A stretch of 64,000 bases of DNA, taken from contig NC_059501.1 of NCBI RefSeq assembly GCF_914767665.1, positions 9,178,501 to 9,242,500 on the forward strand. The letters are read 5' to 3'. Shown here piece after piece: positions 10,961-23,124 of the stretch. Below the pieces are notes generated by a model. That model did no database searches, was not told where the DNA came from, and saw only the letters and a list, made by a program, of their open reading frames with translations. A program made the position numbers and the translations under genes. Positions within the stretch are counted from its first letter, which is position 1. Every line of letters begins with the position of its first letter. Origin of the DNA: Harmonia axyridis. Lineage: Eukaryota > Arthropoda > Insecta > Coleoptera > Coccinellidae.

Positions 10961-13317
10961 ATCAGAAATTTTGAGGCAATTTATCATATGAATTATCATT
11001 TCTTCGCTTAATTGGCACAAGTGACTGAGATACTCGAGGTCATCATTCAGTTCGTTTCAGATGCTCAGTTTTGTCGTTGTATTTATATATGCTTTGGCAT
11101 TTTCACAGTAACTGGATACGTGAGCATAGCAGTATTTTGATTTTTCATTTCATTCCAAGATTTTTCGGCATATTTGTTTTTTTTTTGATACAGTCTTACC
11201 AACTAGGAAATCCAATTCCGCAAAAGCTAGATCCCTCTGAAATTCTGCGGGATCATAATTGCTGGATTTTTCATGCGGAAACTACGGGATTCAATCTTAA
11301 AATTGCACATTTGACAAAAAAAGCGCAAACGTCTTTTGAAACGCAATAAACCACTCATAAGTTACGGACGAAGATACAACACTAGTTACCTACTCCTGAA
11401 ACAACAATACGATTCATGATCAGCAAAATGGAAAGGCATTTAACTCGACATCGAGTAAAGAAATGGTTAGCTCTATTTTCTAGGATAAAAGAAAGCCGTT
11501 CATTAATGACAAGTATGGTACCGTATTTAAAAAACCTATGCAAAAATCTGGAATTTTTGGTGAAAACAGTCAATGTCTACAAATGCCAAGAATATACACA
11601 TTTGTACTTCATAGCAAATCAATATTACGAAATGAAATTAAGATTTTGACTGACAGGCTGCAAAAAGAGACGTCTTTAGAAGACAAAACACAATCTCCAA
11701 CTGAAGTTCATTTCACTTATGCTGATGAATATAAAGTACCTTTATCTAATCTAGCAACGAGGCGTGAACCATCACCTTTGAATTCAGAAGAGGAATCGAA
11801 TCATAGTATTTGTACTGCGTGGGTACCAGAATCAAAGGCTTGTTCTATGGCTTTACGAGCACGACCCATCCCGGGTTGTAGAGCCATGGATTCTGTCTGT
11901 CTGTCTTATTTCCGCCGTTGCAAGAATAACATTCATCTTCACATTTTGCTCATTATTGGACTTGAATGACATATTTGCACCTCGAAGAAACCTGAAAATT
12001 TTAAGAAGCTGTACTCGTTCCTTTCAAAATTAATATTGAGACAGAATGGAATCGATCATGAATTTGTATCAGTTAGTTTAATATAATAAGTTATAATCAA
12101 TAGAAGTTCGCAATTGAAGATATTTGAACGAAAAGACATAGAGCAATATGCTTGGTTTACTTGCTTAGATCAAGCGCACAAAACCACCGCTGACAATCAG
12201 CAAATACGGTGTAGACCAAGACTTTATCGACATCTGATTCGACTCAAAAAATTTTATCTCCACATCCAATCTACACATCCCCCATTCAGTGCCGAAGAAA
12301 TAAATACAGCATCCTCGGTAACAATCGGCGGAATAAAAAAATTGACTTCGTTAGCCGCGGAAAAAAAAAAACAGGAAAACCGAACGCTACGTGCCACACA
12401 AGATCCTCACCGATCCGGCCAGTTTCCAATCGAGCTCCTGCAGAAAACTCCGTAGCCCGGAGAAAAGTTTTCTCGGCCGACAACAAAAGGAAGGAGCCTC
12501 AAACGTGAACGGATCGAAAAACGCTTCGTTGGGCGAAGTTGTTTCAATTGGGGAAACTTTGCAGCGGAATGTGTGCAATACATCAAGCCGAATGTGGAAC
12601 ATCAGTCGTGAAAACCGCATTTTATGGCGTTGAGAGGGAATGACATAAAATATTTGGCCTCGGGTACAACAGAAGTCGACTGGCGGAAACATAACTTCTG
12701 GTAATTTATCTTCGAGGTCTTCAAGAGTGCCGAGGTCTGTTACTTGATAGGAATGGCGTCTGCCACGCTGCGTTTTCCGATTAATCATCTGTAGCGATGT
12801 AATTTTCCGAGGTCATCGGTGTGTTTCTTGAGATTTGTTATGATGAAACTTGAAGCCGATTCTTCTCGGAGTGTGCACAATAAAAGCTATTTTTAATAAC
12901 AGGGCCGAAGGGCTCAAATTGTGAATTCAGAAACTAACTAATATTTCACGAGTTTTTAACGGACCAATATTAGAATGGGCCTCATGTGCCTCTCGTAAAT
13001 ATTATCGATTTTGGTAACATTTGATTCAATTCAATGATTTGTTGGCAATACTAATAAATAATACATGTTAGTGGCGACATTTAGAATGAAAATTTGTTGA
13101 GGAATTTAATATTTTTCCGCGATTTAACGTTACGTTGAGAATTTGATCGATAACATCGCAGCAAACGAGAACATTAAATTACTGTTCTGGAGTATACCAT
13201 TCCGGTTATGAATTCCCTATTCAATATGCGTTTAGTTCGAACAACTCTATCAACGCAAGTTAACGTGATAACCCTAGTTGAAGTTGTTATTCCATCAAGC
13301 AACTTGCCCTATTCAAT
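10961..13317. other. No gene recognised; GC-rich patch at 12290-12620
   Basis: Two overlapping open frames of 77 and 143 codons (11416-11649 and 11538-11969) show no domain, and neither has support from splice sites or composition. 12290-12620 is a GC-richer island open on both strands for over 100 codons, as unique GC-rich DNA often is. I see no function for either. Confidence 0.4.
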
Positions 13318-14520
13318 AGAGTAACTCTTCTATGGGTACCGGGACATTGTGGTATTGAAGGAAATAGAAAAGGCGATGGACTTGCGAAAACAGCATCCTG
13401 ACCCTGAACCTCTCTGTGGGCTTGAAAAAGATCAAGAAAAAGAATTACGATTTCCAAGTGTGTAATATTATACGATAATAATTATCTATCTGGTTAATGT
13501 ATCAACAAAAATGCCATCAACATTACCATTGTCAAACAGAAGATTTCCACGCTATTTCATAGGAATCAGAATCGAAAGTAAACCAAGGAGAATGCATATC
13601 ATCAAGGGAGAGTGGTGATATACCAGTTTCACCCTTAGTAGGGATCATCAGTAACGCATAACTTAACCCAAGATGACAAACAAACGAAATAGTAGGCACC
13701 TTATTGAACGCTGTCAGTATGATTACTGCGGTGCGCCACCCAGCGGACAAAAACACACCGGTATATCGCTACTCTCCCTTGATGACATGCATTTTCCTTG
13801 GTTTACTTTCAATTGTGATTCCTATGAAATAACGTGGAAATCTCCTGTTTGACAATGGTTATGTTGATGGCATTTTTGTTGATACATTAACCAGATAGAT
13901 AATTAATATCGTATGATATTACACTCTTGGAAATCGTAATTCTTTTTTTTTTTGTATTTTCTTCATTTATTACCAAGTGCAGGTGTTAGCCAATTTTATA
14001 TTATTTATTGAAAAAGATCAATAAAAGACAGTTATTCAATAATAGGAGTTGAGCAATAGAATAATTTTTGGAGGAACACTCCTGGTCTTTCTCAGGCAAA
14101 GAAATTCGTGGTGCTTCCACCGACTTATAGAAAAGATCTTGAAGCAACCTCTAGGTGAGCTTCGTATAATAGTGCTGACAAAACGCTGTCGGTGAATTTA
14201 TATTTTGTTTTTATGGGAAAGTCAGCAGATGAGATTTCCAGGCTCTGTAGAACGGAGGTAGAAACAGCTTAACATATGGTGCGAAAATGTCAGGATTTGA
14301 CTGACATGGGAACCAAAAATTTGGCAAAGTCAGTTCTGAATACTCACTAAGGAAAAGCCAATGATCCTTAAGATTTTGTCGGTTTTGTTAACAGTATCGA
14401 CGGCCTTCTTGTGTTTTTATAAATGGGTATAGTTAAGAAGATCCATGTTTTCGCAGTTGCCTGAAGGTTAATCTAGCTGCGACAACCCCGATTCAAATAA
14501 TAATAATAAAGTCTGTCGTG
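13318..14520 (+). pseudogene. Jockey-like LINE 3' end with RNase H remnant (family Y), interrupted
   Basis: The first part reads VTLLWVPGHCGIEGNRKGD and LAKTAS, the RNase H motif with the WVPGHxGIxGNExAD signature; here the usual glutamate and alanine are replaced. It stops near 13437. The same protein resumes after 14021 with WRNTPGLSQAKKFVVLPPTY and the cysteine/histidine tail (CRTEVETA, KCQDL). It ends in a TAA microsatellite at 14496-14512, the likely retrotransposition tail. The gap is a nested foldback insertion. Related copies are at 20975-21642 (minus) and 32010-32405. Confidence 0.82.
13441..14007. repeat. Foldback element nested in LINE, with target duplication
   Basis: Two arms of about 186 bp (13441-13626 and 13758-13943) are inverted copies of each other with roughly 90 percent identity, around a spacer of about 130 bp. 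The insert continues for some 60 bp with a T run. The host LINE sequence ttgaaaaagatca occurs on both sides (13422 and 14008), consistent with a target duplication of at least 13 bp. No transposase frame is present, so mobilisation must have been in trans. Confidence 0.8.
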
Positions 14521-14569
14521 CTCGGACTTCTGGTCGATGGGCCAGTGTGTAATTATTATTCACTTGACT

Positions 14570-15125
14570 TCTTCTCTTCTTCTTCTTCAAGAGCCTATTT
14601 GCATTCACTCCTGGACATAGGCCTCCCCTTGAATTCTCCAATTTATAAGATCTTGAGCCAACTGGTGCCAACCTCGTCCACCCCTTGCTATCCCACTATC
14701 AATTGTTGGACTTCCTACACCTCGTTCATGTTCTCTTTGATTCCATTGTACAGTTCTTCTCGTCCAAGGTTGTTCTCCTGCCGAGCCACATGTCCTATCG
14801 AGGTCCATTTTAGTTTGGCGAACCTACCCATTACGTCTTCCACTCCTGTTTTTCCTCTGATCTCCTTATTTCGAATATGGCCTTTCAAGGAGATTTTCAA
14901 TTGGTTGTGAGTGTCATTGTTTCCACTCCGTGTGTGAGAACTGGGAGTATACAGGTATTGAATACTTTTCTCTTCAGGTTTATGGGAATGCCTGGATTCC
15001 TTATTTCCATTTTTGAGTTTCCCCATTGCGCCCCAGGTTATACGGATTCTCCTCGTGGTTTCTAGGGTTTGTTTTTGTTTGCCTAAAGTTATTGTTTGTC
15101 CCAGGTTTACATACTCGTTATTCAC
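14570..15125 (-). pseudogene. LINE 3' end, RT C-terminal region (family Z)
   Basis: On the minus strand a nearly open frame of about 136 codons carries the characteristic LINE tail: INxGQTITLGKQ-type start, LKGHIRNKEIRGKTGVEDVM, LKWTSIGHVARQ, then after a frame change GIARGGRGWHQLAQD and GEAYVQE. This arrangement is familiar from arthropod endonuclease-reverse transcriptase LINEs. The 3' end is a GAA-rich microsatellite at 14570-14590. It lies tail to tail with the family Y element ending at 14520. The palm and fingers of the RT are missing. Confidence 0.85.
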
Positions 15126-16028
15126 TAGTAAATACGTGAAATTTTATACACGCCGTGGACGAATGCTTTTTATCGCATTAGCCTGGCGTCAAAAACGGCC
15201 ACTCTAGTAATGAATTTTTTCCGACAAAATCAAGCAATTATCGTCGCCCTCATCCCCACTCTCCCGCTATCGGCCCCGGGCCAATCACGTCGCAAAAACG
15301 AAACCCGAACGTCCCGAAGGACGGAACGAGGTCCGCTTTTTTCCGGTCAATTGTTCGTCGTCGGGGAGATCTTCCTCCTCGAGGAGTTTTGGCAACGAGA
15401 TAAAATTCTCATTCATTAGCGTTGCAATCTCCCCCGCGTTTCCCGGTTGAAAAATCCCGGCCGGGAGATTTATGGTGCCGTTTAATTTTCTTCCGAAAGT
15501 AGTTGTCTGGATGTCGCATACCTCTTATCCTTCTACACCCAATTAACCAGGAGAGGAATTAGCCGCAGGATGTATAAATGGCCTAAAAAATCGTCGCCGA
15601 CTACGACGAACTTTTGGAGTTTGCGTTTCCGGGATCGGCAATCGAATTTGGGTGTGCGCCTGGTCCGGAGGAAGTTTGCGGAGATGCAGCCAAGGGTGCT
15701 GCAGGATGAAATATTCACCGCGGTTGCTGGATAAGAGGGAGGGGACTGTATTCAATTGGTCCCTAATGGACGGGATTCATTTTTCTCGGAGAGGGTACTT
15801 TGGGGTAGACTGAATAGGTTCGGTAGAAATTATTAGGTTGGAATGCTTCAGTTCTAGGAAAAAAAAAAGAATTTTACACTTAGATTTATAAATTTCTCAT
15901 AGCTTATGATTATTTCTGCCGTGCTAAGTGAGAATGACGTATAATTGAATCTGAAGAAAGAAAGAAACCAGAAAGGAGTGATGAATGTACTAGTTTCCTT
16001 CACATTGATTTGAAATTAGCGGCCCATT
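15126..16028. other. GC-rich non-coding island, then AT-rich DNA
   Basis: 15180-15780 is one of the clearest GC-rich islands, with C-rich and CG-rich words and gccgtttaattttc-like homeodomain-type A/T cores embedded in it. No protein domain is visible on either strand. A regulatory role is inference. 15790-16028 is plain AT-rich sequence. Confidence 0.35.
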
Positions 16029-16430
16029 CTAAAAGAGAATCTGAAACTGAATGAATGGATATCTTGTAAACTTACATGGAATTGGAGAAGTATTCACCAA
16101 GTGGTCAAAAGTTTCTACTACAACACACTCACATAGTGGACTTTCAATAGAATGCCATTTGCACAGTATACTATTGCAACGACCATGACAAGTCCTGAGT
16201 CGATTTAAAATACACCAAACTTTCCTAGGAAGATTGAAACCTGGAAATTTCTCCGAAGCATAAAACATTAGACTTTTTTTGAAGACATTACAAGAACTCA
16301 ATTTTGAACGCCAAATTCTCTGGTCACTCTCATTAGATTGAAGGAAAATTAATAAATGTTTGCGTGACTTCAATCTGGCAGTTCTAGTATCTTGGAAATT
16401 AGAAGTGAGTTCGGGTAGAAATTAAATTTA
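16029..16430 (-). pseudogene. LINE 3' end with RNase H-adjacent CCHC-like tail (family W)
   Basis: The minus strand encodes an open stretch of 114 codons with PGFNLPRKVWCILNRLRTCH, GRCNS and PLCECVVVETFDHLV. These are the hallmarks of the segment after RNase H in Jockey-type LINEs (NRLRTGxGRC..., CxCG...ETxxHL). Compared with the usual text, the glycine after RT is cysteine and the CECG glycine is valine. Nothing upstream of this tail is recognisable, so the copy is strongly 5' truncated. Confidence 0.8.
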
Positions 16431-17019
16431 TCCTAAAATTTCTTGACTGCAACCTGTCTTCGAATATGAGGCGGAAGTATTTATATGTAAGAGCATTCTC
16501 ACTAGGCACGGCAGATTTATGAACACACAAAAAACCTAGTTCAGCTCAATATAACCCAAAATCGGATATAATGCTCGAATCCTGTAAGCATTTATTTTTG
16601 TTCGATTCTAATGTACAATAATAAAGAAAACAGTTATTAGTTTTTCCCTTCTTCACTTGTAAGGATTCAATAACAAGATGATTCTTTTTCATTTGGAAAT
16701 CACCAAAAAAATCAATAAGTTTAACGAATGAACGCATAAGTAAGTAAGTGTTAGTATATGATGATGAAGCTCCTCAGATATAATCCAAAATCAATGCTGA
16801 AATTCAACTGTCAAATTCAACGCGTTTAGGTCTCTTCCATGATTTGAATATTATGTAAAATTTTTATTCATAATGCAGTACACGAAATATTGAAATATAT
16901 GCACACTTAGTTCAATAAAAGGGTTTTACTATACTTTACCAAAATAATGACTGCTGGAAAGAAACAAGAGGAAGAATAGAACAGGCTTGAGCAATCTTTA
17001 TGAAAATGAAGCGAGGACA
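16431..17019. other. AT-rich, no gene seen
   Basis: No long frame, no repeat terminus and no RNA gene recognised. Confidence 0.5.
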
Positions 17020-17245
17020 TCGCGCTGGACTTTCAGTAAAAAAACGCAAATGTATTATCTGGGACACATAATGCGCAGACATGCATACACTTGTTGCAAC
17101 TCATATTGTAAATCAAAAGTCATGGAAGAAGACGATACTCCTGGCGGCGGAACCTGAGGGAGTGGTTCAATTGCTCTTCGAGCCAGCTTTTCAGAGTCCA
17201 AGGCACATTTAGCTGTGATGATTGCATTGAGCATTGAGGAAAAGC
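17020..17245 (+). pseudogene. LINE 3' end fragment (family X)
   Basis: The plus strand reads MYYLGHIMRRHAY, then, with frame changes, NLREWFNCSSSQLF, and ends in a GAAGAAGAG run. This is the same terminal segment as the elements at 10371 and 63465 (GHIMR...LRxW...LFR). Only about 220 bp survive. Confidence 0.7.
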
Positions 17246-18462
17246 GAGAAGAAGAGTAAACAAACAACGCTAGCAACATTTTTCGACGGACCCAAACATT
17301 CAGGAGCTGTCGCTCCATGAGTTAATACATAGTTTGACATTTCATCAATTTCATTCATGATAATAAGAGAAGATTGAACCAGTCTACCATGATTTGAACA
17401 ACACAGTCATTTGCAATTTTGTCAATCCGACTAATAAATAAAATTTAAATTCAATATTTTTCCATTTTCAGAACAATATTGATTCAATCGAACATACATC
17501 TCCTTTGGTTATCTATACATCCCTCGGGCTTCGCCCTCTGGACCTAACTGGCCAACAATGGGAAATACACAATTCATATTGTCCTTGTTGTAATAATAGC
17601 TATTTCACAATTAGTGGCATCATCAGGGTTTTCCGTATTATCCTATTTCCGACATCAAACCCTATACAAAACTGAATCCCTGTTGTTAGTAATAAATCGA
17701 CAGTCCTGTCCATTTCAATAACGTAACACAGTTCATTTAATTACCCTTTACACTGCCGCTACAATCACCTATTCTAATATCACCTATTCTAATATCAGCC
17801 GAAATCTGCCGAATCCAATATCGGGATAGCCTTGATGACTGCCGACCTTCGAAGATGGTTCGTAAAGAAAAAGAAGAAGAGCAAGCAAACAACGCTAGCA
17901 AAATTCACCAAATTTCTTCTTCTCCACTCCTAGAAGTATTCAGACGCATTAGTTTAAGCAGCCATAGATTTCGCCGGAACCAAACATTCACGGGCTGTCG
18001 CTCCATGAGTAAGCACGTAGTTTGTCTTTTCATCATTTTTTATAACTATACGAGAAAATCAAACCAGTCAATTATAATTTTAACAACACAGCTCTTGGCA
18101 ACTTTGCCAATCCGAAAAATGAATAAATTTAAAATTCAATATTTTTCCATTTTCTTGACAATATTGATTCAATCAAACCTAAACTGGAAATACATCTCCT
18201 TTCGTTATCTAAACTTCTAATCTAACTAGCCAACAACTGAAAAAAAGGTTCTCATATTGTCCTAGTTGTAATGATAGCTATTTCACAATTATAAGCCTCA
18301 TCAGGATTTTCCGTATTACCCTATTTCCACCATCAAACCAGATACAAAACTGAATCCCCGTTGTTAGTAATACATCGACAGTCCTGTCCATTTCAATAAC
18401 GTAACATAGGTCGTTCCATTACCCTTACCGCTGCCTCTACAATCACCCATTCTAATATCAGC
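17246..18462. repeat. Diverged direct duplication of a ~560-bp non-coding unit
   Basis: Unit 1 (about 17246-17800) and unit 2 (about 17886-18462) share long stretches: caaacaacgctagcaa at both starts, gctgtcgctccatgagt, tattgattcaatc, tagctatttcacaatta, the block ending cgacagtcctgtccatttca, and attctaatatcagc at both ends. Unit 1 has a 20-odd-base GC-rich insertion at 17518; unit 2 has extra sequence near 17905-17965. Both copies follow a GAAGAAGAG run, so the duplicated unit includes the LINE tail boundary. No coding function seen. Confidence 0.8.
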
Positions 18463-18994
18463 GCTCAGGCCATGCATCCACCGCAGAGACGTTGACATAT
18501 TATTGCGCCCGATATGACTTCCCCGCACCAAAGCGGAATATCAAACAATCCGCCGGAACATCACGCTCCGGCGGTGGGTTCCCTCAGGGCCCGAACTAGA
18601 TGGCCATTATTATTCATAAAGTTGGATGGCTCGTTCTTGAATTTAATTATGGTTTCTTAGGTGGCGCTGTAGCGGCCCGCTAGGTTGCGGAGACGCGGGT
18701 AGGGGGCGAGTTGCGGTATTCAAATTGCGTTCTGTTTTGGTTTACAATCGACAGGTCAAATGCGACCCGATAAATTGCGGCCGGAAGATAGTGGTGCCCC
18801 CCCCATTTCGGTAGATGAAAGTGGAGGTTTTGGGGCGGCGCCATTCCCGGGGATATCAACATACAGGGGTGGTTTCGAAGATGATGGGAAATTTCACTAA
18901 GAAAGTAATGAGACAATATATTTTGACAATATCCCTCTTCTCATCAACTATAAGTTGATAAACAGTAAATAAACTCGCCTGAATTTCCATTATA
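18463..18994. other. GC-rich non-coding island
   Basis: 18463-18880 is GC-rich with CpG-containing words and a C run at about 18798. No domain is recognisable in the frames it contains. A possible conserved regulatory island. Confidence 0.35.
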
Positions 18995-19500
18995 CATGGG
19001 CGTACAACTTTGCTTTCGCCATTTTTCTTGAAATTCGAGACTTTATTATAAAAAACTGGTTATACATTATTTATGATTCAAAGTATCGTCCATCGCTGGC
19101 TACTTCTTTCTTCCATCTTTTGGGCTGCGTTGAAAAAACTGGTCATTTTTTGAAGCGATTCAAGTCGATCCAATTTTCCACTTCTTCATAAGGCCGGAAG
19201 TGCTTTCGCAACAAGGGCGAGCATTTTCATGCTGTCAATCAACTTTATCATATGTCTCGTTGTATTGCGACCGTTTGTTTTTCAATGCTCGGCTCAAATG
19301 CATCAATTGCGTTCGATAACGTTCGCTTGGTGTTGTTGCAGTTGGTTTTAACAGTTCATAATACACTAGTCTGAGCTGGTTCCAAAAAATAATGAGCATA
19401 ACCTTGGAACCGTGAATATTCGGTTTGACCGTGTACGTGGAAGCATGGCCGGGATATCTCCATGATGTTCTGCGCCCATTTTTCATCTTCAGTCACAATG
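18995..19500 (-). pseudogene. DD34D mariner transposase fragment with 3' terminus
   Basis: The minus strand begins near the first catalytic block (IVTEDEKW, with D retained) and continues HVHGQTEYSRFQG, YRTQLMHLSRALK and, after lesions, FQRSPKDGRKK near the C-terminus. The right-hand terminal repeat survives at 18999-19020 (cgtacaactttgctttcgcc). The N-terminal DNA-binding half and the other terminus are missing. The text matches classical mariner transposases. A C-terminal piece with the same terminus lies at 32900-33066. Confidence 0.82.
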
Positions 19501-20851
19501 CGATGCATAAATCAGTGACAGTGACAGTTAACCAGATACCGGGTAATTCAAAATGAAACCTCTTTTTGGAAAATCCTTCACCTTATACAAAGAGTTATAT
19601 AAGTCAAATGAAATATCTTTTTTTTTATTTTATTTGTATTCAGGATTTTATTTTATTACATAGATGTAAACTTGCGATTGTCGAGGCATTGAAACTCATT
19701 TTTCGTTATTTGTTTCTTCACGGTAATAAATCCATCCTCAGTTAAATGGTCTACTCGAGTACAAGATACCAATAAACTAAAATCAATTAAGAAATTGCCT
19801 TTATTAAAGAAAAGAAACATACATATCAAGAGGTGAAGTTTAGCATAGCTACTTTTACTCAAATTCTTTCGTCCTTTCGTCCTCTAATATCAAACTCATG
19901 CTATGGGAGATCATTGAATTTAGGATTTCTATCACTCACGATTTTACTCCAGTGCTAGGATCCTACTAACTTATTATCGATTGATACGTTGATAACCAGT
20001 ACCCTTCCTTCATTCGGAGAGTGAGTGTTCAAAAAAAAAAGTGGTGGATTTCTCAGGTCCTTTCAAAGTTTGAGGGGACTACTCTGAAGAACGTTCAGTT
20101 TGTGGTTACTCTCTTGTTGCCATGACTTTACCAATTAGCAGAATCATGAAAAGTGGGTCACAGGTGCATCTCCAGGATTTCCCCTTCGAATAACCCCACG
20201 AATCCTCCACAAATCCACGTCCCTAGTCCATAAGTTATTCTGCGCCCCCTGTATTCCAGCCAATCATTTATCACTCACCACTCCTGCACTGAATCCATAA
20301 TATTCCCGTTATCACCACCGTCCTATTTCTCGATCGATTCATCATCTTCGCCAAGGGCTCCATTTCTCGAAGAAGAATGTACTGGGTATGAAATAATCGT
20401 ATCATCGGGCTACATACTGGACCGGACGGAGACCGGAAGACCTTTCAGTGGCTGGTGACAAATGGCAGCAGAAAGGCGATGACTGAACACTGGAGTGTTG
20501 GATATAAATCTTATCCCGCTTCAGCTGGTCCCTCCACGGCGTAATCAATGTCAGGATGGAGTTATCGTCCGGTATAATGAAAGAAGCCGGAGTGCTCTAA
20601 GTGAGCCTCTGGCGAGATGTGGTGCCTGTTTGAAATGTCATCCTGAGGGACATTGTAGTCTCTCTGTGACGTCTTATCTGATGGTGTTGCTGTTCGTCCT
20701 TCAGATTGAGAATGTAGAATCGAGTAATACGGCTTGAATATAATATCTATATCAAGTCTATAACATATCATACATTAGGTCTTGGGCTAGCCATTATCTG
20801 CCAAATATAAACTATGATTGACATTGAAGAGTGTTTAAATAATTTAATTTA
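19501..20851. other. No gene recognised
   Basis: Mixed AT-rich sequence with a moderately GC-rich patch at 20150-20640. Short overlapping frames on both strands at 20495-20771 show no domain. Confidence 0.4.
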
Positions 20852-21818
20852 ATGAACAAATCGCTCCTAATGCGAATGAGTGTGTTCTATCCTTTACACC
20901 GTCCATACTGGAGAACTCTCTCCAGTATGTGAATAGGATAGAACCTTCATAGAACGTTCATTGTCAGGATTACCACTCGCTAATCTTGACAGGTATTATT
21001 ATTATTCAAATCGAGGTCATTGTGGCTTGGTTAGCCTTTCGGGAACTGCGACCACATGGATCTTTTGTCCTATTCATATAAAAACAAAGAGGCCGTCTAT
21101 ACTGTTGACGAAATCGACGACATCCTTAGAAGCTTTGGCTGTTACCTCGTGAGTATCCAGGACTGACTTTTCCTTTCGAGTGGTTTTTTGGCCAGTCAAC
21201 CACGGACACTTTGAAACCATGTTTTTAGTTATTTACACCTTCATTTCACAGAGCCTGCAGGGACTGTATTCTCGACAATGATCTTTCAAAACGTATACGT
21301 TCATTCAGTGTTCAGAGCACTGAAAGAACGTATACATTTTGAAAGATCACTTGTCGAGAATACGGTCCCAGATCTCATCTGCTGACTCACCCTTGTGGTA
21401 CAAAAGATGCACCTATAGTGTCCTGTCCGCAGTCCCACCATCACCCGAAGCTCAGCTCGTGCCCGTGGCAGTTTGAAGAGCTTCCTGGTATAGGTCGATG
21501 AGAGCAGTGAGACCAGGATTGTTCCTTCAGAGGATTCTATTGTCCAACTCAAATTGTTGTGGACTGCTACCTTAAATTGGAGTTTTCTAAATTCACAGGA
21601 AAGCTCATGGCTGATCGGTGTTATTTTTAACGGCTTCTTCATTTCCTACAATACAATAATGATCCGGTTTCCATAGATGTATAGACAATTTATGGCGTCT
21701 TTGAATGTTGCCTTGTTTTATATCGGGACTACTGAACAAATAGTCACTGAGGCGAATGAGTGACCTAGACACCCTCTATTCTTTCGTAGTTGAGAGAGTG
21801 GTAATCCTGACAATGAAC
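20852..21818. repeat. Rearranged block with direct and perfect inverted repeats
   Basis: A 31-base direct repeat ending gcgaatgagtg occurs at 20852-20882 and 21732-21762. A perfect 23-bp inverted repeat (gttcattgtcaggattacca plus ctc) occurs at 20956-20978 and 21796-21818. A 60-bp hairpin lies at 20890-20951 and another with arms near 48 bp at 21261-21369. A LINE fragment lies between. The combination suggests inversion or template switching during duplication. Confidence 0.75.
20975..21642 (-). pseudogene. Jockey-like LINE 3' fragment (family Y)
   Basis: On the minus strand, the upstream part (21642 downwards) carries LPRARAELRVMVGLRTGHYR, the block between RNase H and the zinc-binding tail. 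The downstream part (about 21200-20975) carries KSVLDTHEVTAKASKDVVDF and VNSIDGLF, and ends in a TAATAATAA run. The two parts are separated by a palindrome at 21261-21369 that replaces the cysteine/histidine block. It matches the copies at 13318 and 32010. Confidence 0.78.
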
Positions 21819-23124
21819 AAACAGATATATATTCCAAGCTATACTGCTCTACCGACTTTTGCGCTGCCATTCTTTCAGCTCGCAAAAAGTCACCACAATA
21901 ATATTCTACTCGCGTCTTATGATTATTATCAACTCAAGCGATTAACGATTAAGACTCGTCTCTTAAATCTCTGCCTAGGGAATGTTAGCTATTATTATAT
22001 TGGATTTATTGATTATCATTTCACTTCCATCAATAATGTGATGAATTTTAAACGTGATGCGGATAATATGCTTCTACGTTTGCTCAGAGCTTGGACAATT
22101 CAACTGCTTGAACATATTCCCTCGAAAATTATTTTGTTTTGTTATTGAAGGTCAGAAGAGTTACGTGCAATGCAGAAATTTTTTTCTGAAAGTGGTGATT
22201 ATTATGTGAGGCAAGGTGAACCTTGAAGACTGCTCACTTGAATTGAAAACCATGAGAATATCGTTTTTCGTATGCCCTCTGCAGACAAAATTGATTTATG
22301 TTTGGAATGGTTATGAGACGGTGAAATTGGTCAGATGTATTGAAATGATTAGGTACTTATCCAAATTTTCAGAGTCTCATATAAATTCACAATTCTTCTG
22401 AAAAAGTGTTTCATTTAAATGAATATCAAGACAGTACTCCAAAAAAAACCCTTTCTAATAAGGCTGTGTGGTTTGAAACTAATCACAGTTGCACTAATCA
22501 TTGAAAACAACAAACAGAAGTACAAAGTTCCGGTTTTCCATTCACCTGGCAGAACAACTAAAACGTTGCCAGTCGAAGTAACGCAAAATCTGCTCTGACT
22601 CCGCATCTAAAATTATTCCCTATTTGTATTCACCCCGTCATCACAATTTTCCGGTCGGACCCACCATCGCAGCCGTTAGTTTCACGCACCGTGGCACAAG
22701 TCTCAACTTCTGACCTCTCAATATCAGAGGAACGAAAAGAAATCTCATCAAACTTTTCTTATCAGGTCGAGAGTCGAATGTGTAAAAGCCGTGAGGAGTG
22801 TTAAGGAGTTGATAAAGTGAATATGCCGTCTATTGCGAAACTCGCGGCGGAGTTCTATGCCACCCCGAAATGTCTTTTCTTCAGTGTATGAGTGCTTACT
22901 TGGGTCATCCTTCGGAGCTCTTACAACAATACAGGGCCGTTGAGAGAGTTAACAGCTCTCACGTCGTTGGAAATTGAAGTTTTGTCCGCATTTTCGGGAT
23001 AAGTGCTGCTGTGTTGGTCGATATACTTCACTTGAATTAGTTTCATGGCGGATCTTCCACGACTCGAATAATCGGAATTTTCGTCTGGATGTTTCAACTT
23101 CCTTTTGCTCGGATGTAACATACA
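21819..23124. other. No gene recognised
   Basis: 21756-22148 is open for 130 codons but has the composition of AT-rich intergenic DNA. 22640-22910 is a GC-richer island of unknown role. Confidence 0.4.

Noticed and set aside
11416..11969. Two overlapping plus-strand frames of 77 and 143 codons
   Set aside because: They overlap in different frames, have no known motif and lie in AT-rich DNA; likely chance.
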